Positions 50,593-61,113 of a stretch of 64,000 nt of DNA are shown here, in pieces. How positions within the stretch are numbered: the first letter of the stretch is position 1; each line of letters opens with the position of its first letter. The notes beneath the pieces are model-generated. The model had not been told where the DNA came from, searched no databases, and was given only the letters and a program-made list of their open reading frames with translations. The stretch comes from Thermoprotei archaeon (GTDB taxonomy: Archaea; Thermoproteota; Thermoprotei; QMSL01; B3-G16): NCBI GenBank assembly GCA_021162845.1, contig JAGGXX010000018.1, positions 1-64,000 of the forward strand, given 5' to 3'. Made by a program: the position numbers and the translations under genes.

Positions 50593-51054
50593 TTACGCAT
50601 ACTTCTTAAGCTCAGGGATATTCTTTATCACGTCCCTAAAAACTCTTGTTGCGATCCTATCTAGAAGGCTTCTACCCTCAGGGGTGAGTATGCGCCCCTT
50701 ACCTGGAGCCTTGGCCACGAGGCCAGCGCTCTCTAATTGCTGAAGGGCCTTCCTTATTATAGAGCCTCCTCCCTTATGGAATCTCTCAGGGAGCATCGTG
50801 TTCTTAGTCCTCCCACCATATGCCGTCCGTAACCGCTCTACGCCCACCGGGCCGTAAATATAGAGCTTTCTAAGCAAGGAAGCGCACCTAATATACCACC
50901 AATCAGGGTCCTCAGGAGGCCTCTCCCGAGCGGGGCCTGCCGTTTTTATGAACAACGCCCAAGGTGGGGGCTTTACCTCAGGTACGTTCTCCTTCAAATA
51001 TTTAGCCAAAGCCTCTATGAGCTTTTCAGGCGGGACATCGAACACGGTTACCAA
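50593..51054 (-). CDS. rps19e: ribosomal protein eS19
   Basis: [19 protein letters not shown]...[33 protein letters not shown]. Confidence 0.95.
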   Translation of the reverse strand: MVTVFDVPPEKLIEALAKYLKENVPEVKPPPWALFIKTAGPARERPPEDPDWWYIRCASLLRKLYIYGPVGVERLRTAYGGRTKNTMLPERFHKGGGSIIRKALQQLESAGLVAKAPGKGRILTPEGRSLLDRIATRVFRDVIKNIPELKKYA

Positions 51055-51121
51055 AGCTAATCCCTCCGAACACCGACCCTTATAGGATCAGAACATTAAC
51101 TTAAATTTTATTCGGTAAAGC

Positions 51122-51304
51122 TTAAGCTCCTTTTAACTCCTCTAGGAGCGCCTTCTTAAGCATACGCCTATATTTACCGTAGCGGTCTTCAGGGGAGAAC
51201 TTGGCTGGATGCGGACAACGAACCGGGGAACCACAATAAGGACATTTATCCTGTCTTAGCGTATATTCCCCGCACTTCACGCATTTCCTGAGCAGACCTT
51301 TCAT
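51122..51304 (-). CDS. nop10: Nop10 (H/ACA RNP protein)
   Basis: MKGLLRKCVKCGEYTLRQDKCPYCGSPVRCPHPAKFSPEDRYGKYR; ORF track extends upstream to 51370 but this Met fits the family. Confidence 0.94.
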   Translation of the reverse strand: MKGLLRKCVKCGEYTLRQDKCPYCGSPVRCPHPAKFSPEDRYGKYRRMLKKALLEELKGA

Positions 51305-52101
51305 TTGCCTTCCCTCTGAAACGTCCCTTTCCCCCCATAATGGGCTATGGTCTCTACGGCAATACTGCATGCCTGTTTAACTAACTTCTCCCCCTCCTTA
51401 GGGTCTCTCGTCACTATCTCTATACGGTACCTAGGAGCACCTATCGTATATACCCGCCACTCTAAATCCTTATGTGAAGAGAGGAACTCCTGCGCCTTAA
51501 AAAGGGCGTTCTTAATGGCCTCTATTCCGCGGGGCTTGAAGCAAGTAAGAGATAGCGTGTAAGTGATCTTCGTTTTGGGGAGCTCAATATGTTCCTTGGC
51601 TATATCAGTGAGTACTTTAACCCAATTTTCATCTAAGCCAGCCTCCGCTAACGCATCCTCACCGCGTTCTACGGCCGCTTCGAGACCGGAGTATATCTCG
51701 CCATAGTAGTCCTCTAGCTTCCAGCCAGCCTCCTTATAAGCATCTATCAGCGTCTTGTTCAATCTCGCAGCAGCCAGCTCTAGTAGCTTCTCTGCCCTTT
51801 GAGCTCTCTTCCACTCACGGATCTTGTTCCTCCTCTCGTTATTACCAACTCTCCTTAACGAGACATCTATATGCCCTCTCCGCCTATCCACGCGCATTAC
51901 CTTAAAGACCGCTTTTTGACCTTCCTTGAGAAACTCTCGTATGTCCCTAAACCATGATCGAGTTATCTCGCTTACGGGTACGTAAGCTTCCTTCCTGCCA
52001 TATTCATCGAGAACTACATAGGCCCCTTGATCGAAAATCTTCACTACAGTACCTATTACTAATTCCCCTACACGAGGCCATCGCCTACGCTTAAGCACCA
52101 T
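51301..52101 (-). CDS. eif2a: translation initiation factor 2 subunit alpha
   Basis: S1 domain GELVIGTVVKIFDQGAYVVLDEYGRKEAYVPVSEI; C-terminal ITYTLSLTCFKPRGIEAIKNAL. Confidence 0.94.
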   Translation of the reverse strand: MVLKRRRWPRVGELVIGTVVKIFDQGAYVVLDEYGRKEAYVPVSEITRSWFRDIREFLKEGQKAVFKVMRVDRRRGHIDVSLRRVGNNERRNKIREWKRAQRAEKLLELAAARLNKTLIDAYKEAGWKLEDYYGEIYSGLEAAVERGEDALAEAGLDENWVKVLTDIAKEHIELPKTKITYTLSLTCFKPRGIEAIKNALFKAQEFLSSHKDLEWRVYTIGAPRYRIEIVTRDPKEGEKLVKQACSIAVETIAHYGGKGTFQREGK

Positions 52102-52122
52102 GTGAACAAGACACCTCCTGGC

Positions 52123-52320
52123 TTATTCAAGAATCCTGAGGATCTTCGCCTCTATTATAGCTTTACCTCCAGTTGGCCTAGCTAGGACTCTACCGCATAT
52201 ATTGCATTGTACTACAGTGGATGCGTGATCGAATATTATCTGCTCATTATTACAGTCGGGACACTGCACTATAATGAATCTGCTCTTCGGTTGAGGGACG
52301 AGTATCTTTCGCTTTTTCAT
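52123..52320 (-). CDS. rps27e: ribosomal protein eS27
   Basis: RFIIVQCPDCNNEQIIFDHASTVVQCNICGRVLARPTGGKA. Confidence 0.95.
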   Translation of the reverse strand: MKKRKILVPQPKSRFIIVQCPDCNNEQIIFDHASTVVQCNICGRVLARPTGGKAIIEAKILRILE

Positions 52321-52325
52321 GGTCT

Positions 52326-52604
52326 CTAACCCACGAGCTCTATCTTCCTTAGGCGTATGCCCTCTTTAAGCCGCGTGTAACTACACTGCGAACAAGTCAG
52401 GCATAGTACTATCTTTTTAGTGGTCTTCGCGAACCGCTTCTGCTCTGGTTTTCGTTTTGAACCATAACCTTTTTGTTTGGCTTCATATCGCCTTTGGCCA
52501 GCAGATAGAGACCTACGTCTACCCGCCCTATATATGGAGACCTTATGCACCGTATGGGCCTTGCATCTGGGACAGTAAGTCCTAATCTCCCTAGGCGCCT
52601 TCAT
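52326..52604 (-). CDS. rpl44e: ribosomal protein eL42 (L44e)
   Basis: REIRTYCPRCKAHTVHKVSIYRAGRRRSLSAGQRRYEAKQKGYGSKRKP. Confidence 0.95.
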   Translation of the reverse strand: MKAPREIRTYCPRCKAHTVHKVSIYRAGRRRSLSAGQRRYEAKQKGYGSKRKPEQKRFAKTTKKIVLCLTCSQCSYTRLKEGIRLRKIELVG

Positions 52605-52623
52605 TCACGGCCACCCCCTAGCA

Positions 52624-53211
52624 TCACTTAAGGTCTATAGTGATTCTAACTGCGATCCCCCTGCTTATAAGAGCTTCGGCATTATCCTTAGGTAGGTTAG
52701 CCACTTCCTCGGCTTCAAAGGGACCATAAATCATACCATCAATACCTACGAATTCTGGACATGGCTTTATAAAGCGAAGTAATACATAATTCTCCTTACG
52801 AGCACCCTCCCTTACATCGACAGGACGTTGTAAGTCACTTGATTGAGCCAGCGCTAACACTTTAGTTAGAAGTGAGTCGAGTCGACCTCGCATGCTCCTG
52901 TATATTTCAGCTTCCTCAGGCGTGAGGTTACTTTCACTGACGGTGCCACGCACAAGGGTTAAGAATAGCACCTTACATAGCCTGAGGCGTACTATATACT
53001 CAATTAAAGAACGTATAACGCGCATCTCCTCAGTGATCACCGCCTTGACTATTTCATCCGTTGTCTTCTGAGAAGACTCCATGAGAGTCACTAGGGATTT
53101 ACGTACATTGTCATAGAAATTATGCGGAAGTGGTTGAGGTAACTCGCTCTCCAATTCTCGTCGCCATATAGCTTCTAACATTGGATATATGTCCTGGCTC
53201 ATGATCCTCAC
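52624..53211 (-). CDS. GINS complex subunit (Gins15-like)
   Basis: position upstream of primase subunits; helical A-domain plus VLLRFIKPCPEFVGIDGMIYGPFEAEEVANLPKDNAEALISRGIA (B-domain). Confidence 0.85.
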   Translation of the reverse strand: MRIMSQDIYPMLEAIWRRELESELPQPLPHNFYDNVRKSLVTLMESSQKTTDEIVKAVITEEMRVIRSLIEYIVRLRLCKVLFLTLVRGTVSESNLTPEEAEIYRSMRGRLDSLLTKVLALAQSSDLQRPVDVREGARKENYVLLRFIKPCPEFVGIDGMIYGPFEAEEVANLPKDNAEALISRGIAVRITIDLK

Positions 53212-54434
53212 ATCACGTTAACTATCTCAGCTACCCCCCTACAAGCCATGTACAAGCCCACTGAGAAAGGAACTTTGACGCGCTCATTTACCTTGAACGA
53301 ATACTCTCGACTTCCAAGTTTTAAGGTGGGAATCTTCCTTAAAATTTTCAACTTAAGGCTACTAGCGGAATTCAGGATCTCAATGGAGAATGGATCGAAC
53401 TCCTCAATATCTGAAATTCCCACGGGAACTACGGGTAAACCCGTCTTACCATGAAGAGAGCCAGGAAGCCTTATGAGCCTTTTAATATCTGTGGTTACCC
53501 TTTCATCGATATCAACGGCATACGATCTTTTAACGAAATCGAACAAGGCATTCAGGCTTCGCTTAGATAGTTTGTGTAGACAACCCCAATAGGGAGGGCT
53601 CGACTCGAGCCCTCGCAGTATAATCTCACGATTAGTGACGAGAAACGTTATTTCCCGTTTTTTAAAGCCTAGCTCAGTTAGGAGGTCAGCGTTTGCATCC
53701 GCGATGAACTTGTATACACCACGTGCCATACGCCCGCGCCATCCAGTTTCCGACATGTCAGGATCACCATTAAGACTGATAGAAGGCCTAAAGCCTATGC
53801 CCTTGATGTAGTCTACTATTTCCCTTCGCGCATCTGAGTCCAGATGCTGGACTTTCTCGCTCTCTATATGTACATGAAACCCCCTATGGCCTGAGAAGTA
53901 CACCTTAATTTCGTTGAGCCTAAAGCCGAAGTCGGATACCAAGAAATCCTCAACTAGTTTAAGGACCTCCTCTTTCGCCTTCTGTAGACATATGTCACAT
54001 ACCCAGGCATCCCTCTCCAATCGCTTACTACCGCACTTGGGGCATGTCTCGGGGGGCATGCCCTTACCCCCCAAGTTACAATCAAGGCACTTCCAAGAGT
54101 CGTGGGCTGTCTTGCAAGGAGTTGGAATATGATCAACATCTATATCGAATACCAAATCAGCACCTAGCCACATTTTTTCATCCATGCTCCTGGCTTCAGG
54201 CCATTTATAATGAGCAGTAGAGTAATAGGCATGCATGGGCACATTCGCCTTAAGGAATTCCAATAGCTCTTGGGAGTTATTAAACGCCTTATGGCGAACC
54301 ATGATGTCTGGCGACTTGAAGAATATGAAGCCGAACTCACGTTTAGGCAGGTCACTAGGCACCTCTATTAGCTCATATCTTTCAGAATAGAACTCATGAA
54401 ATATCCTCCTTATGAGGCTTCTTCTCCTTTCCAT
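53208..54434 (-). CDS. priS: DNA primase small (catalytic) subunit
   Basis: ADLVFDIDVDHIP catalytic Asp motif, zinc site CLDCNLGGKGMPPETCPKCG, YFSGHRGFHVHIE. Confidence 0.95.
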   Translation of the reverse strand: MERRRSLIRRIFHEFYSERYELIEVPSDLPKREFGFIFFKSPDIMVRHKAFNNSQELLEFLKANVPMHAYYSTAHYKWPEARSMDEKMWLGADLVFDIDVDHIPTPCKTAHDSWKCLDCNLGGKGMPPETCPKCGSKRLERDAWVCDICLQKAKEEVLKLVEDFLVSDFGFRLNEIKVYFSGHRGFHVHIESEKVQHLDSDARREIVDYIKGIGFRPSISLNGDPDMSETGWRGRMARGVYKFIADANADLLTELGFKKREITFLVTNREIILRGLESSPPYWGCLHKLSKRSLNALFDFVKRSYAVDIDERVTTDIKRLIRLPGSLHGKTGLPVVPVGISDIEEFDPFSIEILNSASSLKLKILRKIPTLKLGSREYSFKVNERVKVPFSVGLYMACRGVAEIVNVM

Positions 54435-55464
54435 ATGTAATCCCCCTTTTGATCTTCAAATAATAATACATTAGGGGATGACGGACCCTATTACACAAGG
54501 CATCTTTCAGTTCTTCTGGACATAGACCAGCGCTACGCATGTTCTCACAGGAAGGAGGTGAATACTTAATCTTTGAGCCGCGTAACCCTGCTAGATGCTC
54601 TACTTGATAACGGGTGATCTCCTCCCTGAAGTCAGGCATCCTTCTAAAGAGATCCACTACTTCATCTACGCTCATGCCTACATTAAGCAGAAAGGTCGCA
54701 AGTGCAAATCTAGCGGTATGCGATAAGTTCTTCCCGGCTGTTGCATCTTCAACTAACTTAGCTATGCACGGCGGATATCCCTGAGGAGAATATGATGACA
54801 TCCTTTCCGAGGGAAAGGTCTCGGTTAATCCTGATGAGCGTACTGCACGCAATATCTCAAGTGAGGCTTCCTCTAGGGCCTTAGGAACCGCATCGAGTTT
54901 GGCGTTCTCGATTTTATCCATTATATTCCTTCGAACCCTTTCCTCTATGAGCCTGGCTAATTCGTGCTTTTGGAGGAGTACATAGCCCTCAAGCATGATC
55001 CTATTCACTAGCTTCCAATGAGGCTCACGAGGAAAACTCACTGAGAGATAATCGGTAAAGTGTATGGCTAGGGTATACGTCCTTTTACCGATTGTTAGAC
55101 GTACCCTACGTATATCCCAACCAAAGGTTCCTCGTGCAATACTGACGACCTTCTCTTCCGGCTCCCAACGCAGGAATCTGCCAGCTCTCCTAGCCTCGTA
55201 TACTGCGAAGCGACGTGTAAGTATAGGATTCCCTATGTAGGCAAGTATGGCTATAGCGAGCGGATAGGAGAGCAAGGACAGATCTAAGTCCGTCACGTTA
55301 TCTAGATTATCAGGGTATCTGGATCCCCTCTTGCACGAGCACAGTATACGAGCTTTAGCCAACTCAAGCGCTGGTTTAAGATAATCACTGTCGATATCGG
55401 CTAGGCTCAGACCCTTAAGCTTCAAGTATGCATGCATTTCCTTAACGAAAGGGGTATTTGACAA
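54394..55464 (-). CDS. priL: DNA primase large subunit
   Basis: C-terminal Fe-S region GYPPCIAKL...SPPSCENMRSAGLCPEELKDALCNRVRHPLMYYYLK; adjacent to priS. Confidence 0.93.
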   Translation of the reverse strand: MSNTPFVKEMHAYLKLKGLSLADIDSDYLKPALELAKARILCSCKRGSRYPDNLDNVTDLDLSLLSYPLAIAILAYIGNPILTRRFAVYEARRAGRFLRWEPEEKVVSIARGTFGWDIRRVRLTIGKRTYTLAIHFTDYLSVSFPREPHWKLVNRIMLEGYVLLQKHELARLIEERVRRNIMDKIENAKLDAVPKALEEASLEILRAVRSSGLTETFPSERMSSYSPQGYPPCIAKLVEDATAGKNLSHTARFALATFLLNVGMSVDEVVDLFRRMPDFREEITRYQVEHLAGLRGSKIKYSPPSCENMRSAGLCPEELKDALCNRVRHPLMYYYLKIKRGITYGKEKKPHKEDIS

Positions 55465-55567
55465 GATCCTCCTGCGTAAGCATGATACCCCTAGTGATTA
55501 TCGGAAGGGACTTTATTTGTTAATAGCGTTTAACCTGAAAGGACGAGCATACTGTATATGAAATCCC

Positions 55568-56320
55568 TTAGCTCTCTATCCTGGGTGCCAAGAAGAACGT
55601 GAGACGCCCACCACCCGGTAGATCGAAGGTCAGCGCGAGCGGCTTGTTCGTAGCGAACTCAATGGTCAGTATATCGGATATTGCACTGGCTTTCATCATA
55701 TCACTTAAGTAGTCTAAGCTATATGAGGCACTAGATGGTTCCTTGACTTCCAGCTCTATCAGGCTTCCGGATTCCGGAGTGAAGTCTACTTCGACATTGC
55801 CGCGATCACTAGAGGCTTTTACGCTTAGCTTATCCTCGGACCCTTCTAGTCTCACGTAATCGCTTACTATTTCGGCATCCTTGAGGGCCTCCTTCATGGT
55901 GTCGCTTAACACTTTGGCCCGTACTGTAAAGGGTACCTTAGGCAGTGGCAATTCCTCGCCCCCGAGATCCAAAAGGCCTAAGCTGAAAGTACGGATGGCT
56001 CTGCCAAGGAATCTGATCTTTATGCGTCTATCGCTCTCACCGAGTTCTAACTCTAATCTATCCTTACTCTTTCCTCGTCGCATTATTTTCTTAAAATCAT
56101 CGAAGTTCACTCCAAGGCGAGTTTCCTCAGTACACTCGAATTCCTCAAAGGCCTCAGGAGGGAGGAAGAAATCTATCATCGCTATCCTTGAGGGATCGAG
56201 AGCCCGAAGTTTTACACCTTCAGGAGAGACTATGAAACACGCCTCATCTATTAGCGTCGAGAATGTATCGACTAAGTACCTCCACTGACGGGCATCACTA
56301 AAGACCATCTTTAAGGACAT
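55568..56320 (-). CDS. pcn: DNA polymerase sliding clamp (PCNA)
   Basis: FSDARQWRYLVDTFSTLIDEACFIVSPEGVKLRALDPSRIAMIDFFLP...LSFDLPGGGRLTFFLAPRIE-type C-terminus. Confidence 0.95.
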   Translation of the reverse strand: MSLKMVFSDARQWRYLVDTFSTLIDEACFIVSPEGVKLRALDPSRIAMIDFFLPPEAFEEFECTEETRLGVNFDDFKKIMRRGKSKDRLELELGESDRRIKIRFLGRAIRTFSLGLLDLGGEELPLPKVPFTVRAKVLSDTMKEALKDAEIVSDYVRLEGSEDKLSVKASSDRGNVEVDFTPESGSLIELEVKEPSSASYSLDYLSDMMKASAISDILTIEFATNKPLALTFDLPGGGRLTFFLAPRIES

Positions 56321-56407
56321 ATAGTTCAGCTCCGATTAGGCTTTTTTCGCTCGCCTGATTAAAAAGATATCGCATAGGAAGCCCGAGGCAAGCTGAATGT
56401 TCCTGAC

Positions 56408-56740
56408 CTAATCGTATTCACGCCATACAAAACCGCATTTCGTGCACTTAAAGAACCTAGTGGGCGGCTCATCACCTGCCCGCGTTTGGACCATCCAATA
56501 AAATGCCTCGTTATTACCGCATTTAGGACATAATGCCTTAGTCTTTGGAAGCACCCTGGGTTGTTCTCCCTCTATCACGATTATTCTATCACGGACCGAA
56601 TGGCGAACCCTCTTACGAAGGACGAGGGAGGCCTTCCCCTTAGGACGAACCTCATACCCGCACTTACCGCATCTCAGGACTATGCCCTCTTTACCCCTTA
56701 CGGGCACCATTAGTCCGCCGCACTTAGGACAGAACTTCAG
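56408..56740 (-). CDS. tfs: transcription factor S (TFS/RpoM-like); likely CTG start at 56740
   Basis: (M)[29 protein letters not shown] + [31 protein letters not shown]; no ATG/GTG/TTG between the upstream TAG and the first zinc ribbon. Confidence 0.88.
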   Translation of the reverse strand: MKFCPKCGGLMVPVRGKEGIVLRCGKCGYEVRPKGKASLVLRKRVRHSVRDRIIVIEGEQPRVLPKTKALCPKCGNNEAFYWMVQTRAGDEPPTRFFKCTKCGFVWREYD

Positions 56741-56837
56741 CTCTAACTCCCCCCGTGATGCACGCTCCTATTTGATAGGCACATCAGTAACACTTAATTT
56801 ACGACCCCTACTATTTAGGGTTTTGGGTATATTGAGG

Positions 56838-57095
56838 ATGGCCGCTAAAGATATATGGTCTGAAAAGGCTCTTGTACGCATCGGAAAGCGAGGTTTAACC
56901 CCCCAGGTTGTAGAGGAGATAAAGAGGCATTTGAAGGAACGAAAGATAATAAAAGTAAGGCTTTTGAAGCCCTTCTTAGAACGTGAGGATCAAGATAGAA
57001 GGAAGATAGCTGAACTCATCGCTCGGGAAGTAGGTGCTGAGTTAGTGGGCATACGCGGGCATGTATTCGTGCTTAGGAAGGCGAGGCGGCGTTAG
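56838..57095 (+). CDS. CRS1-YhbY (KH-like) RNA-binding protein
   Basis: VRIGKRGLTPQVVEEIKRHLKERKIIKVRLLK...IAREVGAELVGIRGHVFVLRK. Confidence 0.88.
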   Translation: MAAKDIWSEKALVRIGKRGLTPQVVEEIKRHLKERKIIKVRLLKPFLEREDQDRRKIAELIAREVGAELVGIRGHVFVLRKARRR

Positions 57096-57099
57096 CTTT

Positions 57100-59265
57100 T
57101 TAATCACTTCTCGAGGCATTCTCAGAATAGATCACCTTATAGACCAGGACGTATCCATTGGGCTTTGATTCGAATACCAGCTTAAAGTACTTGGGTTCAG
57201 AAATGTCGACCCTGACCCCGTCCCAGCGTATGTTGAGGGAGCTCTGGAGAAAGTTAGGATCCATCTCGAATATGAAGCTACCCCTACGCGAGGGACTATT
57301 GAACAGCATCTTATAGAGGGTTGCTTCCCTAGCCTCAGTAGTATTAGCTGGCGTTATTATAGTGAAGCTCCTATCCCTCACGATTAGGCGGCTATAGGAT
57401 ATGTAAAGGCTCTCGTTGAGACCCGCAATCCTTGCCATCCACACGCTTTTACCGAAATCGCCATATCCTCGGGGATCAGGGAAGTAAATTCCGAAAACGC
57501 GGCCGAATTCTATACCCTGGAATGGCTCAAACACGACAACATATTTGACGCCTAATCTTCTGAATATCTCCACGGCAGTACTTTCATTGGACAGAAAAGC
57601 TCTAGCTACTTCGCGTATCTGGGTCGCATTAATCGTAGCATTATCACACACGCTACTCCTATTCGCCATTACGCTTATCCAATAACCATAGTCCCACCAG
57701 GAAGCGACCACAGCATCGGGCGGCAGGTTGTTACGCATCCATTCTAGAGCTGAGAGCCAATCGGTATGAGTATAGCGATATTCCCCAGCTAGAGGGAGAC
57801 TTGAGCTTAATATGAGGGCAGGAGAACGGGATACGTATTCTAGATAGGGCGAGAAGATGGGCACTGCCACGAATATCAGTATTATCACTAACGCTATTGC
57901 ACCTTGAAGGGGGCCTATGCCACCGCTCACGCGTAGCCGCCTTTTCGCTATCGGCAACTCTCTTCTTAGGCTAGCTTGAATGGGCTTTAATATCTGTGAG
58001 AAGGCTATACCCGATAGTGTGGCAAATGCTGGGGCCATGAGCAAGGTTAGCCTGGCCATCGATGCTGCTGCATAAAGCGAGGATATTCCATAGATGCATA
58101 TCAACATATCCGGTGCGGTACGCCTTTTCAGCGTGAAATAGATCCCTAGGGTGCCTAATATGAGGCTTGTCTGGAACTCGTAAAATAGGGCTGACCATGT
58201 GGAGATCCTGTGCTCGCCAACTGAGGCTACAAGGGGTATCTTAGATCTAAGAAGGGGGTTTATGACAGAAAGATACCGTCCGCTGATTCCCCCTATATGG
58301 CCTAGGATGAGCAGGGATAAGCCGCCGATGACTATAGCGCTGATGCCCGCTACATACCAATGCCAGATGCGCTTAGATAGACCAGGAGCGACATGAATTT
58401 CCACTTCATATATAAGCGAGGAGAATAGGGCGATCCAGGGGATTAAGTAGGTGGGCTTGGTCACATAGCCGAGGCCCCACTTTGGTGTGAGGCATATTAT
58501 GAGGCTTAAAACGAGGAAGAAGGACATATACGTACGGGAAAGGCTCTTACTCCCCTTCCCTAAGAAGAACATCAGTATGGCATGTAAGGCTATTATGTTT
58601 ATTGCGTAAACGAAAGCTCCCCACGTCATAGCCATATAGCCTAGGCAGAGGCCGCTGATTACGCTCCAGAATATCGAGCTTTTTTCACGTTTTAACGAGT
58701 AAACATATGCGAAGAGGCCGAGTATGAACATGGGTATGGCTACGGATTCATCGTCATAGAAACCAGCTACAGTCCTTGATATGAAGGAGTAATTTATAGC
58801 TAGGAGAAGGGCCGCTAACAGGCCAGCTTCATCCGACTCCACCTCACGGGCGAGTAGGAATATAAATATCGTAGATATAGCGCCCATAAAGGCTGGTAAT
58901 ATAGCACACGATGTCATTAGATCTACGCTTATCCCTATACCCTTAACCAGAAGGTAAGCCGTAGCTCCTAGGAAGGCTACTCCCGGTAGAGCCGAAGGAG
59001 CTACGGACCTACCGTAGGGGTACCAGAAGAGAAGGTCAGGTTTATACCAACTGAACCAATCTAAAAGGCCACGCCATCCCCTTGAGACTATCCATCTCGT
59101 CATATAATATTGAAAGTAAGGATCGAACTCTGTGAGATAAGAGCCCCATTTCAGGGGAGTCAGACGAATTAAAAGAGCTGCCGTGAATATGCATGCTAGT
59201 ATGCAGATCTTGAGGATCAGCCAGAACCGGGACTTCAGGCCTTCTAGTACATCACGTACCTTCAA
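57100..59265 (-). CDS. aglB: oligosaccharyl transferase STT3/AglB
   Basis: many TMs, EFDPYFQYYMTRW, WWDYGYWISVMANRSSVCDNAT. Confidence 0.95.
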   Translation of the reverse strand: MKVRDVLEGLKSRFWLILKICILACIFTAALLIRLTPLKWGSYLTEFDPYFQYYMTRWIVSRGWRGLLDWFSWYKPDLLFWYPYGRSVAPSALPGVAFLGATAYLLVKGIGISVDLMTSCAILPAFMGAISTIFIFLLAREVESDEAGLLAALLLAINYSFISRTVAGFYDDESVAIPMFILGLFAYVYSLKREKSSIFWSVISGLCLGYMAMTWGAFVYAINIIALHAILMFFLGKGSKSLSRTYMSFFLVLSLIICLTPKWGLGYVTKPTYLIPWIALFSSLIYEVEIHVAPGLSKRIWHWYVAGISAIVIGGLSLLILGHIGGISGRYLSVINPLLRSKIPLVASVGEHRISTWSALFYEFQTSLILGTLGIYFTLKRRTAPDMLICIYGISSLYAAASMARLTLLMAPAFATLSGIAFSQILKPIQASLRRELPIAKRRLRVSGGIGPLQGAIALVIILIFVAVPIFSPYLEYVSRSPALILSSSLPLAGEYRYTHTDWLSALEWMRNNLPPDAVVASWWDYGYWISVMANRSSVCDNATINATQIREVARAFLSNESTAVEIFRRLGVKYVVVFEPFQGIEFGRVFGIYFPDPRGYGDFGKSVWMARIAGLNESLYISYSRLIVRDRSFTIITPANTTEAREATLYKMLFNSPSRRGSFIFEMDPNFLQSSLNIRWDGVRVDISEPKYFKLVFESKPNGYVLVYKVIYSENASRSD

Positions 59266-59340
59266 GTATTGGTCACCCCATGAACGATAAACCTCTATAT
59301 GGTAATGCTATAAAAACGTAATTTCACTCCTCAAGGTCCT

Positions 59341-59511
59341 TTATCTGCGATTACGCATGGGAGCGATCTTCATGTTAAGGGGTTTGATCTTCAGCACGGC
59401 CAAACATCTCGGGCAACGATAGTTATATCTCTTAGCTACGGTCTCTGGAGGGAGCAGATCGTTACCCTCGTAGAATATGAAACCACAACGGCTACAAACT
59501 ATTAGCTCGGG
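59341..59511 (-). CDS. small zinc-ribbon protein
   Basis: MPELIVCSRCGFIFYEG...YNYRCPRCLAVLKI, two CXXC pairs. Confidence 0.8.
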   Translation of the reverse strand, partial: PELIVCSRCGFIFYEGNDLLPPETVAKRYNYRCPRCLAVLKIKPLNMKIAPMRNRR

Positions 59512-59581
59512 CATGTTAAACACCATGCGATTAAGATACTATACGTAAGTCTTCTTAAATATTTTCCAGATGGCGATTCGG

Positions 59582-60568
59582 CTACTCGTCCCTTATTCCA
59601 TCGTCCGTTATTACGAACGTAGCTTCACCTTCAGGTAGATAGGGGCTATCCACGAGCCTAGCGATTCGCTTGTTCCCCTTCAGCTTACGTAGGTACACAC
59701 GAGCCCCAGGTACGTGAGCTAGGACATGTCCCCCAACAGCAACTATGGCATCACCCCAGAAGACGTCAGGCCTAGCCATGACCTGATTCGTTATCACAAT
59801 GGCGATGTCGTAGATGTCTGCGATCCTGGTGAGGGTATGTAGATGCCTGTTTAGTTTCTGTTGCCTAACGGCCAAGACCTCCCTTCCAGGATATTCAGCC
59901 CGAAAATGGCTGGTTACAGAATCGACTATTAAGAGCCTCACGTTGCCTTTCTCCTCTATTATCTCCTTAGCTTGTTCAGTCAGTAGCATCTGATGATCGC
60001 TGTTATAGGCCCTAGCATACACTATGTTCTTTAGGGCTTGTTGAGGCTCTAAACCCGTGGCCTTAGCCATAGCCACTATTCTCTCGGGCCTAAAGGTACC
60101 CTCGCAATCTATGTATATCGCCGTGCCCTCTAGGCCTCCTCTATCCCTCGGCAGCTGAACATTAACGCAGAGCTGATGACATATTTGAGTTTTACCTGTA
60201 CCGAATTCCCCGTAAAACTCAGTGATAGACTTTGTCTCAACACCACCCCCTAGGAGCCTGTCGAGGTTTCTTGAACCAGTCGATATCCTGCCGACGCTGA
60301 GTCTCTCCTTGTAGATCACATCGGCTGTTTTAAATCCAAGTTCAAGCGCTTCACGTGCGGTAGCTATTATCCTCTGAGCCGCTGAGGTTGAGATACCGCT
60401 TATGCCGGCTATCTCCTCTGGAGAGGCGATAGCTATGGCTTCAAGCGAGTAAAAACCCGCCTCCCTTAGTTTCTGAGCCGTAGCAGGGCCCACTCCTGGG
60501 ATATCCGTAAGATCCTTTATCTTATGCTTACGTTCCGGTCTGCTCATAGTGCTTTTCCCATTAACCAT
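59582..60568 (-). CDS. radA: DNA repair/recombination protein RadA
   Basis: Hh[66 protein letters not shown]. Confidence 0.96.
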   Translation of the reverse strand: MVNGKSTMSRPERKHKIKDLTDIPGVGPATAQKLREAGFYSLEAIAIASPEEIAGISGISTSAAQRIIATAREALELGFKTADVIYKERLSVGRISTGSRNLDRLLGGGVETKSITEFYGEFGTGKTQICHQLCVNVQLPRDRGGLEGTAIYIDCEGTFRPERIVAMAKATGLEPQQALKNIVYARAYNSDHQMLLTEQAKEIIEEKGNVRLLIVDSVTSHFRAEYPGREVLAVRQQKLNRHLHTLTRIADIYDIAIVITNQVMARPDVFWGDAIVAVGGHVLAHVPGARVYLRKLKGNKRIARLVDSPYLPEGEATFVITDDGIRDE

Positions 60569-60625
60569 TACGAACGACCTTCTTTCCTTCCATCAATTAT
60601 GAAATAACGGAGGGGCAAATAATAA

Positions 60626-61060
60626 ATGATACTCCGACATAAGGTAGGAGAGGTGATCGGCGACATGAGCTCATCAGGATTTTACAAGGTCAAGGACTTC
60701 ATTTCTAGGAACTTGGAGACTATATTGATCGTAGGGACCATGATAGCTGTGCTCTTCCTCTTAGGAGGAGGTCTATACGATCTAACGGAAAGACCCTTAT
60801 GGTTCATAGTGCTTCGTGCGCCAGGTGGCGTTACCTACAGGTTTTATTGGCCCGGAGGAATCATGACCATGCAGACACTGAGTGAAAGTATATTAGCGAT
60901 GATAGCTTATGGAGGCGCGATAGCTGGACTATTGACCGTGTACAGGGGGCTCAGGAGGGTATACGAACCTCGCTATTCCACTGCATTAGTACTCATAGGT
61001 GGTACCGTAGCGCTTGTATCACTCGCTATAGTATGGCTAATAATAGCATCAAAGATGTGA
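60626..61060 (+). CDS. small multi-TM protein (candidate OST3/OST6-like; unproven)
   Basis: three hydrophobic segments; YRFYWPGGIMTMQTLSESILAMIAYGGAIAGLL. Confidence 0.6.
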   Translation: MILRHKVGEVIGDMSSSGFYKVKDFISRNLETILIVGTMIAVLFLLGGGLYDLTERPLWFIVLRAPGGVTYRFYWPGGIMTMQTLSESILAMIAYGGAIAGLLTVYRGLRRVYEPRYSTALVLIGGTVALVSLAIVWLIIASKM

Positions 61061-61113
61061 TAAGTGATTTAATGACCTGTAGGGTGCGCATTTTTCAGTA
61101 ACGAATCTCACGC

